This document shows, piece after piece, positions 1 through 7,867 of a DNA stretch of 64,000 nt. Source of the DNA: Nocardioides immobilis (GTDB lineage Bacteria; Actinomycetota; Actinomycetes; Propionibacteriales; Nocardioidaceae); contig NZ_QXGH01000017.1 of assembly GCF_003515065.1 (NCBI RefSeq), positions 62,001-126,000 of the forward strand, read 5' to 3'. Below the pieces are notes generated by a model, which was not told the DNA's origin, made no database searches, and was given only the letters and a program-made list of their open reading frames with translations. Made by a program: the position numbers and the translations under genes. The first letter of the stretch is position 1. Each line of letters opens with the position of its first letter.

Positions 1-179
1 TCGAGCTGCTTGAGCCGGTCGCCGAGCAGGTTGGTGGAGATGCCGGGCATTCCGTTGAGCAGGTCGGTGTAGCGGCTGCCGCCCTGGAGGAGAAGCTCGC
101 GAACGACCAGGAGCGTCCAGCGGTCGCCGACGACGTCGAGAGCCTTCGCGACGGAGCAGTACTGGTCGTAGGAGCGCAC
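1..179 (-). CDS. HxlR/winged-helix transcriptional regulator, N-terminal part (cut by window edge)
   Basis: Reading the minus strand from a GTG at 179-177 gives 59 codons that run off the window. The protein begins VRSYDQYCSVAKALDVVGDR and continues with WTLLVVRELL and SRYTDLLNGMPGISTNLL, the N-terminal helix and winged-helix start of HxlR-type DNA-binding proteins (a conserved GDRWTLLVVREL block and a cysteine before it). Proteins of this family are cytoplasmic repressors or activators, often redox- or ligand-responsive. Only the DNA-binding half is visible. The GTG start is inferred because no good upstream ATG exists. A pair of direct repeats lies immediately upstream and may be its operator. 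Confidence 0.75.
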   Translation of the reverse strand, partial: MRSYDQYCSVAKALDVVGDRWTLLVVRELLLQGGSRYTDLLNGMPGISTNLLGDRLKQL

Positions 180-200
180 CTTCCGAACGCTAGCCGTGCG

Positions 201-232
201 GTACTTGAGTTTCAATAGTTTGTACTTGAGTT
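201..232. promoter_or_regulatory. Tandem direct repeat, candidate operator of the HxlR gene
   Basis: GTACTTGAGTT occurs at 201-211 and again at 222-232. The repeat offset is 21 bp, two helical turns, so two protein subunits would sit on the same DNA face. TCAATA (212-217) and TATTGA (232-237) form an additional inverted pair. The segment is AT-rich in a 70% GC background and lies 22-53 bp upstream of the HxlR start, which fits a promoter with an autoregulatory site. That this regulator binds it is inference. Confidence 0.5.
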
Positions 233-267
233 ATTGAGGCAGTGCTCCGGGAGTGACAGCGCGGTCG

Positions 268-870
268 CTACCGGTGGAGACGCCGGTCCACGGCGACCCA
301 GTTCGTCTCCCACGTCGCGCCGCCGTCGTCGGAGTACGCCTGCTCGAACCGGGCCTTGACCGGTCCCGGGCGGAAGATCAGGAAGCGCACCTCGATCGGT
401 CGTCCGTCGAGCTGGTCCTTCCCGTAGAACTCGCCCACCCCGTCATGGAACCCGCCGTACACCGAGGACGTGAGCAGGCCGTCGCGCAGGTTGACGAACG
501 TCGAGCTCCACCGATCGGCCTGGGCCTCGTAGAGCCGGAAGTTGAGCGCCTCGATCCGACCCGCCTCGCCGGAGACGTCGAGCTCGACGACGTTCGCGCG
601 CCCGTCCATCAGCGGCTTCACCACGCTCGTGCCACGAAACCGCAGCCACTCCTCCGATCCGGAGAGCGGGTCGGCCAGCACCCGCACGTCGGACCGCCAG
701 ACGCCGAGCTCCCAGTCGAAGTCGTGCTGTCCGTCGGCGGAGTCGGCCGGGTCGGCAGGGTTGGGCGCCGAGGCCTCGACGGTGCTGGCCGTCACCGTCA
801 GCAGGACGGCCGCAAGGCAGGCGACCAGGATCCGCTTGTGTGTCAGGGTTCTTGCCGGAGAGAGGTTCAT
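268..870 (-). CDS. Secreted DUF1579-like protein
   Basis: The 200-residue protein opens with a signal peptide: basic MNLSPARTLTHKR, then a hydrophobic ILVACLAAVLLTVTAS stretch and an alanine-rich cleavage region. The mature part begins with HDFDWELGVWRSDVR and continues with a strand-rich pattern ending in DDGGATWETNWVAVDRR, as in DUF1579/lipocalin-like proteins with the H-D-F-D-x-x-x-G-x-W signature. These are small beta-barrel proteins of unknown ligand. The ATG at 870 is chosen because it puts the signal peptide at the N terminus; upstream in-frame ATGs at 900 and 945 would overlap the divergent HxlR gene. No clear Shine-Dalgarno sequence precedes it. Divergent from the HxlR gene at 899. 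Confidence 0.65.
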   Translation of the reverse strand: MNLSPARTLTHKRILVACLAAVLLTVTASTVEASAPNPADPADSADGQHDFDWELGVWRSDVRVLADPLSGSEEWLRFRGTSVVKPLMDGRANVVELDVSGEAGRIEALNFRLYEAQADRWSSTFVNLRDGLLTSSVYGGFHDGVGEFYGKDQLDGRPIEVRFLIFRPGPVKARFEQAYSDDGGATWETNWVAVDRRLHR

Positions 871-898
871 AGAGCGAGCATCCGAACGAAAGCGACCC

Positions 899-1306
899 AT
901 GGACAAGAAGGCACCTTCAGGTAACCCCCCGACGTCGCGCTCCAACCCGCTGCCCGGCTGCCCGATGGCTGCGGCGTTCGCGGCGGTCGGCGGGAAGTGG
1001 AAGCTGACCCTGATCTACTGGCTGGCCCATGGCGAGTCGCACTTCGCCGGTCTCCGTCGCCGTGCCGCGCCGATCACGCCCAAGGTGCTCGCTCAGCAGC
1101 TGCGCGAGCTGGAGGCGGACGGACTGGTCGAGCGGACGGAGACCGGACCGGTGCCGGCGCCGGTCATCTACCGCCTGACGCCGTACGGCGAAACGGTGCT
1201 GCCGGTGGTGGAGAGCGTCCGGCTGTGGGGCGAGGCCCACCTCGAGCGCACCCACGGGCAGGTCGCACCGAGCGACCGGATGTCCTGCGGTCGAGCGGTC
1301 GCCTAG
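899..1306 (+). CDS. HxlR family transcriptional regulator
   Basis: A 135-residue protein containing the complete HxlR winged-helix domain: PLPGCPMAAAFAAVGGKWKL, TLIYWLAHGESHFAGLRR, ITPKVLAQQLRELEADGLVE and VIYRLTPYGETVLPVVESV. The conserved cysteine (residue 20) precedes the G-G-K-W-K-L recognition helix set, matching redox- or electrophile-sensing members. The next gene, a RibD-C/DHFR-like reductase, starts 8 bp after its stop on the same strand, so the two probably form one transcript. The secreted DUF1579-like gene is divergent with a 28-bp gap. Its target is unknown; local autoregulation is the simplest expectation. Confidence 0.85.
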   Translation: MDKKAPSGNPPTSRSNPLPGCPMAAAFAAVGGKWKLTLIYWLAHGESHFAGLRRRAAPITPKVLAQQLRELEADGLVERTETGPVPAPVIYRLTPYGETVLPVVESVRLWGEAHLERTHGQVAPSDRMSCGRAVA

Positions 1307-1314
1307 GGCTTCTG

Positions 1315-1878
1315 ATGCGCAACGTGACCTACTCGATGACCGTGTCGCTCGACGGCTACATCGTCGGACCGGACGGTGGCTTCGACTGGGGGGCGCCCGA
1401 GGAGGAGGTCTTCCGCCTCGCCACCCACGAGGTGCGCGGGGCCGGCGTCCACCTGTTGGGGCGACGTCTGTACGAGACGATGCTCTACTGGGAGACCGCC
1501 GAGCAGAACCCGATCCTCGACTTCTCGACGGTCGAGTTCGCCGCGATCTGGAAGGCGCTCCCGAAGGTGGTGTTCTCCACCACGTTGTCGGAGGTGCAGG
1601 GCAATGCTCGCCTGGCGTCGGGCAGCCTGGTGGAGGAGATCGAGCGCCTGCGAGCCGAACCGGCTGAGAGCGACATCGCGATCGGCGGGGCGACCCTCGC
1701 CGCCGAGGCGGCCGCGTCGGGCCTGATCGACGAGTACCGGATCCGGGTCTACCCACTCCTGGTCGGCGGCGGCATCCCGTTCTTCCCCCAGAGCGAGCGC
1801 CGGGTGGACCTCGACCTCGTCGAGACCCGTACCGTCGGCTCGCGAGTCGCCTACCTCCGCTACCGCGTGAAGCGCTAG
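1315..1878 (+). CDS. RibD C-terminal / dihydrofolate reductase-like protein
   Basis: 187 residues starting MRNVTYSMTVSLDGYIVGPD, the hallmark start of the RibD_C/DHFR-like family (x-x-S-x-D-G-x-I). Further family features are LLGRRLYETMLYW in the second quarter, DIAIGGATLAAEAAASGLID (the G-G-A/G nucleotide-binding turn) and LDLVETRTVGSRVAYLRYRV at the end. These proteins bind NADPH and probably reduce a pteridine- or flavin-like substrate, but substrates are rarely known and true DHFR activity should not be assumed. The start is the ATG 8 bp after the HxlR stop. A paralogue lies at 20514-21080. Confidence 0.85.
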   Translation: MRNVTYSMTVSLDGYIVGPDGGFDWGAPEEEVFRLATHEVRGAGVHLLGRRLYETMLYWETAEQNPILDFSTVEFAAIWKALPKVVFSTTLSEVQGNARLASGSLVEEIERLRAEPAESDIAIGGATLAAEAAASGLIDEYRIRVYPLLVGGGIPFFPQSERRVDLDLVETRTVGSRVAYLRYRVKR

Positions 1879-1980
1879 CGCGCACCGCCCAACGCCTGGA
1901 CCGATTTCCGCCAGAACCTTCGGCTGAAAGGCGGTGAACTGTTCGGTGTCAGCAACCGCATCGAACGGAAGGCCGCACCC

Positions 1981-2715
1981 ATGAAGGTCGCCCTTGTCAC
2001 CGGAGCCAGCCGCGGAATCGGCCAGGCCACAGCCCGACGGCTCGCACGGGACTGCGGGCACGTCATCGTCGCCGCCCGGGACGTCAGCACGGCCGAGGAG
2101 ACGGCAGACCGGCTCCGGCGCGAAGGGCTTTCCGCTTCGGCGCTGCAGCTCGACGTCACCGATGACACCAGCGTGCGCGCCGCGGCCGAGGAGGTGGCAG
2201 CGTCGTACGGACACCTCGACGTGCTCGTCAACAACGCCGGCGTCCTTCCCGAGGCCACCCATCCCGAGCCGGCGGAGGCCGTCGACCTGGCCATGTTCCG
2301 GAGGACCTTCGACACCAACCTGTTCGGCGCCGTCGCCGTGCTCGAGGCGTTCCTGCCGCTGCTCCGGAAGAGCGAGTCAGGCCGGATCGTGAACGTCAGC
2401 TCGACGATGGGCTCCCTCGCCGATCAGACCAACCACGATTCGCCGTACTACGAGCTGGCGGTGCCGGCCTACCAGTCGTCCAAGGCCGCGTTGAACAACG
2501 TGACCATCGCGCTCGCCAAGGCGCTCGCCGATACGCCCATCAAGGTCACGTCGGTCTGTCCGGGGTGGGTGCAGACGGACCTGGCACCGGGCAACCGCGA
2601 GCAGGCACCGCTGACCAGTGACCAGGCTGCTGACGTGGTCCATCGGGCGGCCACGCTGCCCGACGACGCCGTCTCGGGAACCTTCGTCGACGCCGCCGGC
2701 ACTGTGCCCTGGTGA
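1981..2715 (+). CDS. Short-chain dehydrogenase/reductase (SDR)
   Basis: 244 residues with a classical SDR architecture. The TGASRGIG dinucleotide-binding loop is at residues 7-14, the LDVLVNNAG block follows near residue 85, and the active-site serines of VNVSSTMGS precede the YQSSK catalytic tyrosine-lysine pair. The variant YYELAVPAYQSSKAALNN and VCPGWVQTDLA resemble the carbonyl-reductase-like SDRs that use NADPH. The substrate cannot be read from sequence. It stands alone, 102 bp downstream of the RibD-C gene and convergent with the VOC gene at 2739-3386. The ATG at 1981 places the nucleotide-binding strand at the usual position. Confidence 0.9.
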   Translation: MKVALVTGASRGIGQATARRLARDCGHVIVAARDVSTAEETADRLRREGLSASALQLDVTDDTSVRAAAEEVAASYGHLDVLVNNAGVLPEATHPEPAEAVDLAMFRRTFDTNLFGAVAVLEAFLPLLRKSESGRIVNVSSTMGSLADQTNHDSPYYELAVPAYQSSKAALNNVTIALAKALADTPIKVTSVCPGWVQTDLAPGNREQAPLTSDQAADVVHRAATLPDDAVSGTFVDAAGTVPW

Positions 2716-2738
2716 CGCCCTCCCCGATGGGGACGGGG

Positions 2739-3386
2739 TCAGGCCGGTGCCGGCAGGACGCAGAACTCGTTGCCCGAGGCGTCGACGTACGACCGCCACG
2801 GCAGCGTGCCCCAGTCGTGGACGAGCTCGCTACCGCCGCGCTCGACGATCCCGCGGGCGACCTGGTCGGGGTCGTCGCCGCGCTCGAGCCGGACGTCGAG
2901 GTGCCGCCGGTTCTTGCCGGGACCCTTCGGCTCCGCCTCGCGATGGAGCTCGAGCACCGGTCCGCGCCGGGAGGGGTGGCGCAGGCTGACCGGAGCCGTG
3001 CCCGGCACCGGTGTCCAGCCGGTCAGCCACTCCCAGAGCGCGCCGTCACGGTCGGGGTCGGCGGAGTCGAGCCGCAGCGCCACGAGCGGGCCGGTGTCGG
3101 CGTACTCCTCCTGCTCCACCGCGACCAAGACGGGGTTGCCCTCCGTGTCGGCGAGCGCCTGCGGAGCCGCGGACTGGGCGAGGACGAGGTGGAGCCGGAG
3201 TGGCTCCGACGGCGGGTCGGGCACCGGCTGGAAGCACAGGTCGAGAACCGGCCCGTCCGGGTGGTGGAGCCGGGTCTCGAAGCCGGCCGGCTCGTCGGTC
3301 AGTGTCTCCGTGTCGAGAGCCGCCTCCCAGAACCGGCCGAGCTGGTTCGGGTCGAGCGCGTCGAAGACGACGTTCTCCAGGAACAT
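2739..3386 (-). CDS. VOC family (glyoxalase-like) protein, two-domain
   Basis: 215 residues with two vicinal-oxygen-chelate modules: MFLENVVFDALDPNQLGRFW opens the first, and LALRLDSADPDRDGALWEWL opens the second, each followed by beta strands. The C terminus, SYVDASGNEFCVLPAP, carries the D-x-x-G-N-E-F-C motif with the metal-ligand glutamate. Members include glyoxalases, dioxygenases and antibiotic-binding proteins; without neighbours of known function no reaction can be assigned. Intact, unlike two other VOC genes in this window (7602-7798 and 14190-14544). Convergent with the SDR. Confidence 0.85.
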   Translation of the reverse strand: MFLENVVFDALDPNQLGRFWEAALDTETLTDEPAGFETRLHHPDGPVLDLCFQPVPDPPSEPLRLHLVLAQSAAPQALADTEGNPVLVAVEQEEYADTGPLVALRLDSADPDRDGALWEWLTGWTPVPGTAPVSLRHPSRRGPVLELHREAEPKGPGKNRRHLDVRLERGDDPDQVARGIVERGGSELVHDWGTLPWRSYVDASGNEFCVLPAPA

Positions 3387-3425
3387 GCCAGCACCTTAGG
3401 CACCGCCACCAACACCCGCGAGCGA

Positions 3426-4052
3426 TTACTGCTGCATCCTCGGGTCCTCCGTGGGGTCGGCGTAGCGGGGCGGGCACCCGTCCTCGACGGCGTCGGGTCG
3501 CAGCTCGTAGTGCCAGGGCTCGTTGTCGTAGATCTGGCACAGCCCGTACGCGGCGCCGTACTCCGACAGCCACGCCGTGGCCGCCGAGGGCCCGAGGTCG
3601 ATGGCGTCCCCCGACACGTGTGCCGACGTCTCCGGGGACGCGACCCACCGGGCGGCCTCCTCCTCCGACCCGTACTCCGAGACCGCCTCCCGGAGCAGCT
3701 GCTCCTGGTAGTCCGCGGAGCGCCAGCCGCTGTTGACGACGAGCTGGACCCCGATGGTCGCGGCGTCCGCCGCAGCCTCGCGAACGGCGTCGAGGAGCGC
3801 GGGGTCGAGGTTGGCCACGGCCGGGACGTCGTCGTCGAAGACCGAGGTGCCGTCGGGTACGGCGCCGTCGGCCTCGCCGAGCGCACCGCCGTGCTCCCCG
3901 CGCAGGAAGTCGAGGGGTGATGCGGACGTCGAGGACGTCGTCGTCGACTGCCAGGTGAGGACGCCGACAACAGCGGCGCCGACGACAAGGGCAGCGAGGA
4001 CGGTCGATCGGGTACGGCGAACTCGGGTCGGTGCTGGTTCGCGGTAGGACAT
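3426..4052 (-). CDS. VanY-like D-alanyl-D-alanine carboxypeptidase
   Basis: 208 residues. A basic N terminus (MSYREPAPTRVRRTR) is followed by one membrane anchor, STVLAALVVGAAVVGVLTW, and then an extracellular M15B peptidase domain. Zinc-site motifs are visible: SAHVSGDAIDLG (S-x-H-x-x-G-x-A-x-D) and EPWHYEL near the C terminus. Members cut the terminal D-Ala from peptidoglycan stem peptides. An alternative ATG four codons upstream (4064) is possible. The gene is divergent from a response regulator/sensor kinase pair 88 bp away, a layout resembling vanR-vanS with vanY. No vanHAX-type ligase is present, so a glycopeptide-resistance role is not implied. Confidence 0.85.
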   Translation of the reverse strand: MSYREPAPTRVRRTRSTVLAALVVGAAVVGVLTWQSTTTSSTSASPLDFLRGEHGGALGEADGAVPDGTSVFDDDVPAVANLDPALLDAVREAAADAATIGVQLVVNSGWRSADYQEQLLREAVSEYGSEEEAARWVASPETSAHVSGDAIDLGPSAATAWLSEYGAAYGLCQIYDNEPWHYELRPDAVEDGCPPRYADPTEDPRMQQ

Positions 4053-4139
4053 GCCCGCAGTCAAGAAGGGATCGTGTTGCCGGCACGTATGACGATTTCG
4101 ATACGCCGGCGATATGCGCCAGGTCGCTAGCGTCGGCGC

Positions 4140-4831
4140 ATGCGTGTGTTGATCGTCGAGGACGAGCCCTACCTGGCGGAGGCCATCCGCGACGGCTGCG
4201 GCTGGAGGCGATCGCCTCGGACATCGCCGGTGACGGCGACACCGCGCTGGAGCTGCTGAGCATCAACGCCTACGACCTGGCCGTCCTCGACCGCGACATT
4301 CCCGGACCCAGCGGTGACGAGGTCGCCCAGCGGATCGTCGCCTCCGGGAGCGGCATGCCGATCCTGATGCTGACCGCGGCCGACCGGCTCGACGACAAGG
4401 CGTCGGGTTTCGGGCTCGGGGCCGACGACTACCTGACGAAGCCGTTCGAGCTCCGGGAGCTGGTGCTGCGGCTCAGAGCACTCGACCGCAGGCGTGCCCA
4501 CAACCGGCCGCCCGTGCGGGAGATCGCGGGTCTGCGGCTGGACCCGTTCCGCAGGGAGGTCTACCGCGACGGCCAGTACGTCGCGCTCACCCGCAAGCAG
4601 TTCGCCGTGCTCGAGGTGCTCGTCGGTGCGGACGGCGGCGTCGTCAGTGCCGAGGAGCTCCTCGAGCGGGCCTGGGACGAGAACGCCGACCCGTTCACGA
4701 ACGCCGTGCGGATCACCGTCTCCGCCCTGCGCAAACGGCTCGGTGAACCCTGGGTCATCGCCACGGTTCCCGGCGTCGGCTACCGCATCGATGACCAACC
4801 GACCGCCCGCGAAGGGGACGGCCGTGGATAG
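4140..4831 (+). pseudogene. OmpR-family response regulator, interrupted by a -1 frameshift
   Basis: The ATG at 4140 starts MRVLIVEDEPYLAEAIRDG, a perfect receiver N terminus. The frame is then lost: the continuation LRLEAIASDIAGDGDTALEL lies in the frame beginning at 4196. Adding one C at GACGGC|TGC (4196-4197) restores an intact regulator with phosphoacceptor Asp51 in VLDRDIPG, the switch lysine in YLTKPF, and a winged-helix effector domain ending TVPGVGYRID. As written, the first frame stops about 20 codons after the break. An internal start could yield only a protein without the N-terminal acidic pocket. The stop overlaps the sensor kinase start by 8 bp, showing an intact operon design. 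It is either a recent loss of function or a base-call error beside a short GC run. Confidence 0.85.
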
Positions 4832-5912
4832 GGCGCCCGGCTTGAGCGTTCGCCTCAAGCTCACCCTCAGCTATGCCGGCTTCCTCATGGTCGCGAGCGC
4901 CCTGCTGCTCGCCGCGGTGTGGGTGTTCCTCCTGCGCTACGTGCCCGACGGCACCAACACGCCGGGGATGTTCGGACCCAGCCGTTCCGACCTCGAGCGT
5001 GCCTTCGTCCCGAAGGCGGCGGCGGGGTTGGCGTTCCTGCTGGTGTTCGGCCTCGTGGGCGGGTGGATGCTCGCCGGCCGGATGCTCGCACCCCTGACGC
5101 GGATCACCCACGCCACCCGCCTCGCCACCAACGGCTCGCTCTCGCACCGCATCGACCTGGAAGGCCGCAAGGACGAGTTCCGCGAGCTCGCCGACGCCTT
5201 CGACACCATGCTCGCCAAGCTCGAAGCACAGGTCGCCGAGCAGCAGCGGTTCGCCGCCAACGCCTCCCACGAGCTGCGCACCCCACTGGCGATCACGCAG
5301 ACCCTCCTCGACGTCGCCCGCAACGACCCGGACGGCGACACCCGCGAGCTCGTCGACCGCCTGCACCACGTCAACACCCGAGCGATCGACCTGACGGAGG
5401 CACTGCTCCTGCTCAGCCGCGCCGACCGACGGTCGTTCATCCGGGAGGCGGTCGACCTGTCCCTGATGGCGGAAGAGGCTACGGAGACGCTGCTCCCGCT
5501 GGCAGAGGAACGCGGCGTCACCATCGAGACCTCCGGCGACATCACCCCCACCATCGGCTCCGACACGCTCCTGCTGCAGCTGACGACGAACCTCGTCCAC
5601 AACGCGATCGTCCACAACCTGCCCGACCAGGGCACCGTGTGGGTCACGACCGGTGTGCACGAAAGAACCGCCGTGCTCTCGGTCGAGAACACGGGCCGGG
5701 CGCTCTCCCCGCAGCTGATCTCCACGCTCGTGGAGCCGTTCCAGCGTGGCGGCAACCGCACCCGCAGCGAGCACACCGGGGTCGGCCTCGGGCTGGCGAT
5801 CGTCAAGAGCATCACCGAGGCACACGGCGGGACCCTCACCCTCGCTCCGCGCCCCTCCGGCGGACTCCGGGTCGACGTGCGGCTGCCCGCCGTACCACCG
5901 CGGGCTGGCTAG
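4824..5912 (+). CDS. Sensor histidine kinase of the two-component system
   Basis: The GTG at 4824 follows a GAAGGGGA ribosome site and overlaps the response-regulator stop. The 362-residue protein has TM1 near residues 16-38, a short extracytoplasmic loop of about 25 residues, TM2 near 65-84, a HAMP linker (RMLAPLTRITHATRLATNG), a HisKA domain with the phosphoacceptor His149 in NASHELRTPLA, and an ATPase domain with the N box LTTNLVHNAIVHN and G2 box GVGLGLAIVKS. The very short sensor loop suggests it senses the membrane or a drug-lipid complex, as in VanS/VraS-like kinases. Its partner regulator is frameshifted, so it may lack a cognate output. Confidence 0.92.
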   Translation: MDRAPGLSVRLKLTLSYAGFLMVASALLLAAVWVFLLRYVPDGTNTPGMFGPSRSDLERAFVPKAAAGLAFLLVFGLVGGWMLAGRMLAPLTRITHATRLATNGSLSHRIDLEGRKDEFRELADAFDTMLAKLEAQVAEQQRFAANASHELRTPLAITQTLLDVARNDPDGDTRELVDRLHHVNTRAIDLTEALLLLSRADRRSFIREAVDLSLMAEEATETLLPLAEERGVTIETSGDITPTIGSDTLLLQLTTNLVHNAIVHNLPDQGTVWVTTGVHERTAVLSVENTGRALSPQLISTLVEPFQRGGNRTRSEHTGVGLGLAIVKSITEAHGGTLTLAPRPSGGLRVDVRLPAVPPRAG

Positions 5913-6752
5913 AGCGAGACTCGGCGCAGACCGCCGGGGAGCATGCCGACGAGCCGGTCGAGCGCGGCTTGGGCAACGCCGTCCTCCGGGAGCAGGACGA
6001 CGAGGGTCAGCCCGTCGCCGGCCAGCAGCACCTGCGGTGCCATCCGGACCAGGCCGACCTCGGGGTGCACGACGGCGCGCAGGCCGAGGTCGGGCGTGCC
6101 CGTCGGCCGGCTCTCCCACCGCGACGTGAACTCCGCGCCGAGCGTCGCCGAGAGCTCCTCCACGGTGGCTCCTGTGTCGGGTCCGCTGTGCAGGTGCAGC
6201 CAGGTCACCAGCGCATCCGCCAGCACCGCCCAGTCGGCGACCGCGTCACGAGCGCGGCTGTCGGTGAACGCGTAGCGGACCAGCTCGGGCTGCTCTCCGT
6301 CGAGGATGCCGAGAGGCTGCGCCAGCCGGTCGAACGCGTCGGTCCACGCGATCAGCTCGGTACGCCGTCCGACAAGTACGGCGGGCGTCGGCTCGAGCCG
6401 GTCCAGCAGCGCCACCAGGCCGGGTGGCACCTCCTGCTCGCCGGCACAGCCGGCGGCACAGACCAGCTCGGTGCCCTGGCTGAGCGCCACCAGGTGGTGG
6501 AGGTGCAGCCGGTCGTCGGCGTCGAGCCGGAGCGCATCGGCGATCGCGGCCACCACCTGCGTCGAAGGACGCCGGTCGCGGCCCTGCTCGAGCCCGGGTC
6601 AGGTACTCGACACTGATGCCGGACAGCGTCGCCAGCTCCGAGCGACGGAGCCCGGGCGTCCGGCGCCGTTCGCCCCGCGGCAGGCCGACGGCCTCGGGTT
6701 GCACCGCCTCCCGACGGGCCCGCAGGAAGCTGCCCAGCTCACCTTCGATCAC
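5909..6752 (-). pseudogene. MmyB-like XRE family regulator, interrupted by a +1 frameshift
   Basis: The first part (6752 downward, GTG start) reads VIEGELGSFLRARREAVQPE, RRRTPGLRRSELATLSGISV and EYLTR, the helix-turn-helix of MmyB-like regulators. At 6593-6598 the run CCCGGG contains one base too many. Removing one restores LEQGRDRRPSTQVVAAIADA, which joins the downstream frame (AIADALRLDADDRLHLHHLV ... VVHPEVGLVRMAP) encoding the MmyB ligand-binding domain. As written, the first frame terminates far downstream without that domain. Its 3' end overlaps the sensor kinase stop by 4 bp, convergently. The NADPH-dependent FMN reductase at 6853 is divergent and a plausible target. Decay or a homopolymer error are both possible. 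Confidence 0.85.
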
Positions 6753-6852
6753 CCCGCCATTCTCCACCGCCGGCAAGGCGACAGCGTGGCCCTGCGGGGG
6801 CCACCCTCAGCACGGCCTCCCCGTCGTCGACGAAGCGCGCCAGGTTGGTGCC

Positions 6853-7455
6853 ATGACCAACGAACACAGCAACCTCCGGATCGCGATCATCGTCGGCAGC
6901 ACCCGACCCGGCCGGCGCGGCGCCGACGTGGCCACCTGGGTGCATGAGGCCGCCGCTCGCCGTACGGACGCGACGTACGAGGTCGTCGACCTCGCCGACC
7001 ACCCGCTCCCGCACCTCGACGAGGCGATGCCGCCGATCCTCGGGGCCTACGCCGAGCCGCACACCCGCGCGTGGGCGGCGACCATCGCGTCGTACGACGC
7101 GTTCATCGTCGTCACGCCGGAGTACAACCACTCCGTCCCCGGCGTCCTGAAGAACGCCATCGACTACCTGTTCGCGGAGTGGAACCACAAGGCCGCCGGC
7201 GTGGTCGCCTACGGCGCCGAGAACGGCTCCCGCGCAGCGGAGCACCTCCGCCAGATCTTCGGTGAGCTCAAGGTGCCGGTCGTGCGGCAGTACGTCGGCC
7301 TGTCGCTCTACCTCGACTTCGAGGACTTCGAGCGACTTGCTCCCCGCCCACAGCACGCCGGCAACCTCGAGACGCTCTTCGACGAGGTGAACCTCTGGGG
7401 CCACGCGCTCCGGCAGGTGCGCGCCGACCGGGTGGTGGCCGCAACGCCCGGGTAG
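6853..7455 (+). CDS. NADPH-dependent FMN reductase family protein
   Basis: 200 residues with a flavodoxin-like fold. The N-terminal IAIIVGSTRPGRRGADVATW is the phosphate-binding loop for FMN, and the VVTPEYNHSVPGVLKNAIDY block is the family signature that binds the isoalloxazine ring and dimer interface. Such enzymes reduce FMN, quinones, azo compounds or chromate with NAD(P)H. The ATG at 6853 is chosen because it sits directly before the first strand; the longer upstream frame has no family similarity. Divergent from the broken MmyB-like regulator, a common pairing of regulator and quinone/flavin reductase. Confidence 0.9.
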   Translation: MTNEHSNLRIAIIVGSTRPGRRGADVATWVHEAAARRTDATYEVVDLADHPLPHLDEAMPPILGAYAEPHTRAWAATIASYDAFIVVTPEYNHSVPGVLKNAIDYLFAEWNHKAAGVVAYGAENGSRAAEHLRQIFGELKVPVVRQYVGLSLYLDFEDFERLAPRPQHAGNLETLFDEVNLWGHALRQVRADRVVAATPG

Positions 7456-7601
7456 TCGCGGAGCCGGTTCACTGGCCGGGTGGTGGGGGTGCTCCCTCGG
7501 CGTTGTTACTGGTCACAGCACCGCGGTAGCGACCGAAACTCCGTTGTAGCCGGTCGACTACCGCGCGGCCGCCTCGACCAGGATGCCGGCCAGGCACTCT
7601 C

Positions 7602-7798
7602 GTGCGCCGCGATGCCTCCGCGCGCCCTCGACGAGGCGCGCGCGACGCGGACGTCGACGCGACCTGCGCCGACGCCGAACAGCTCGGCGGCACGGTGGTC
7701 AGCAAGCACCTCGACCCGGTCCGGGAGCGCCGGCGTTCGCCTACCTCCGGGACCCGTCCGGCAACCAGTTCGGCGTCTTCAGCCCGCCGGCGGCCTGA
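7602..7798 (+). pseudogene. Remnant of a VOC family gene, truncated and frameshifted
   Basis: The interval from 7456 to 7867 has no intact gene. Within it, one frame reads DVDATCADAEQLGGTVVSKH then LDPV, and the next frame reads GAPAFAYLRDPSGNQFGVFS then PPAA. Joined, this is the C-terminal half of a VOC domain. Adding one C to the CC at 7721-7722 (GGTCCGGG to GGTCCCGGG) fuses the frames. The N-terminal half of the domain is not recognisable upstream, so besides the indel the gene seems truncated. A strong hairpin follows at 7821. Confidence 0.7.
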
Positions 7799-7820
7799 TG
7801 GCACGAGCAGCCAACAACAC

Positions 7821-7848
7821 GTCCCCGCCGGAGTCCTCCGGCGGGGAC
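7821..7848. terminator. Strong hairpin between convergent genes
   Basis: GTCCCCGCCGGA (7821-7832), loop GTCC, and TCCGGCGGGGAC (7837-7848) form a perfect 12-bp stem. It lies 23 bp after the VOC remnant and 20 bp before the stop of the convergent AhpD-like gene, so it probably ends transcription from both sides. There is no U-tract, which is common for hairpin terminators in high-GC actinobacteria. Confidence 0.75.
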
Positions 7849-7867
7849 GAGGCTCGGGCGCTCGACG

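Noticed and set aside
2716..2735. Weak CCCC-GAT-GGGG hairpin between SDR and VOC genes
   Set aside because: Stem of only four to five base pairs; too weak to list as a terminator.
2712..3920. 402-codon plus-strand frame
   Set aside because: Antisense shadow of the VOC and VanY genes; the sequence is dominated by R, V, G and E with no recognisable domain.
3426..5912. Complete glycopeptide resistance cluster
   Set aside because: VanY-like and VanRS-like genes are present, but no D-Ala-D-Lac ligase, VanH or VanX homologue occurs in the window, so resistance cannot be claimed.
7469..7804. 111-codon minus-strand frame in the VOC remnant region
   Set aside because: The plus strand carries recognisable VOC motifs; the minus product has no family features.
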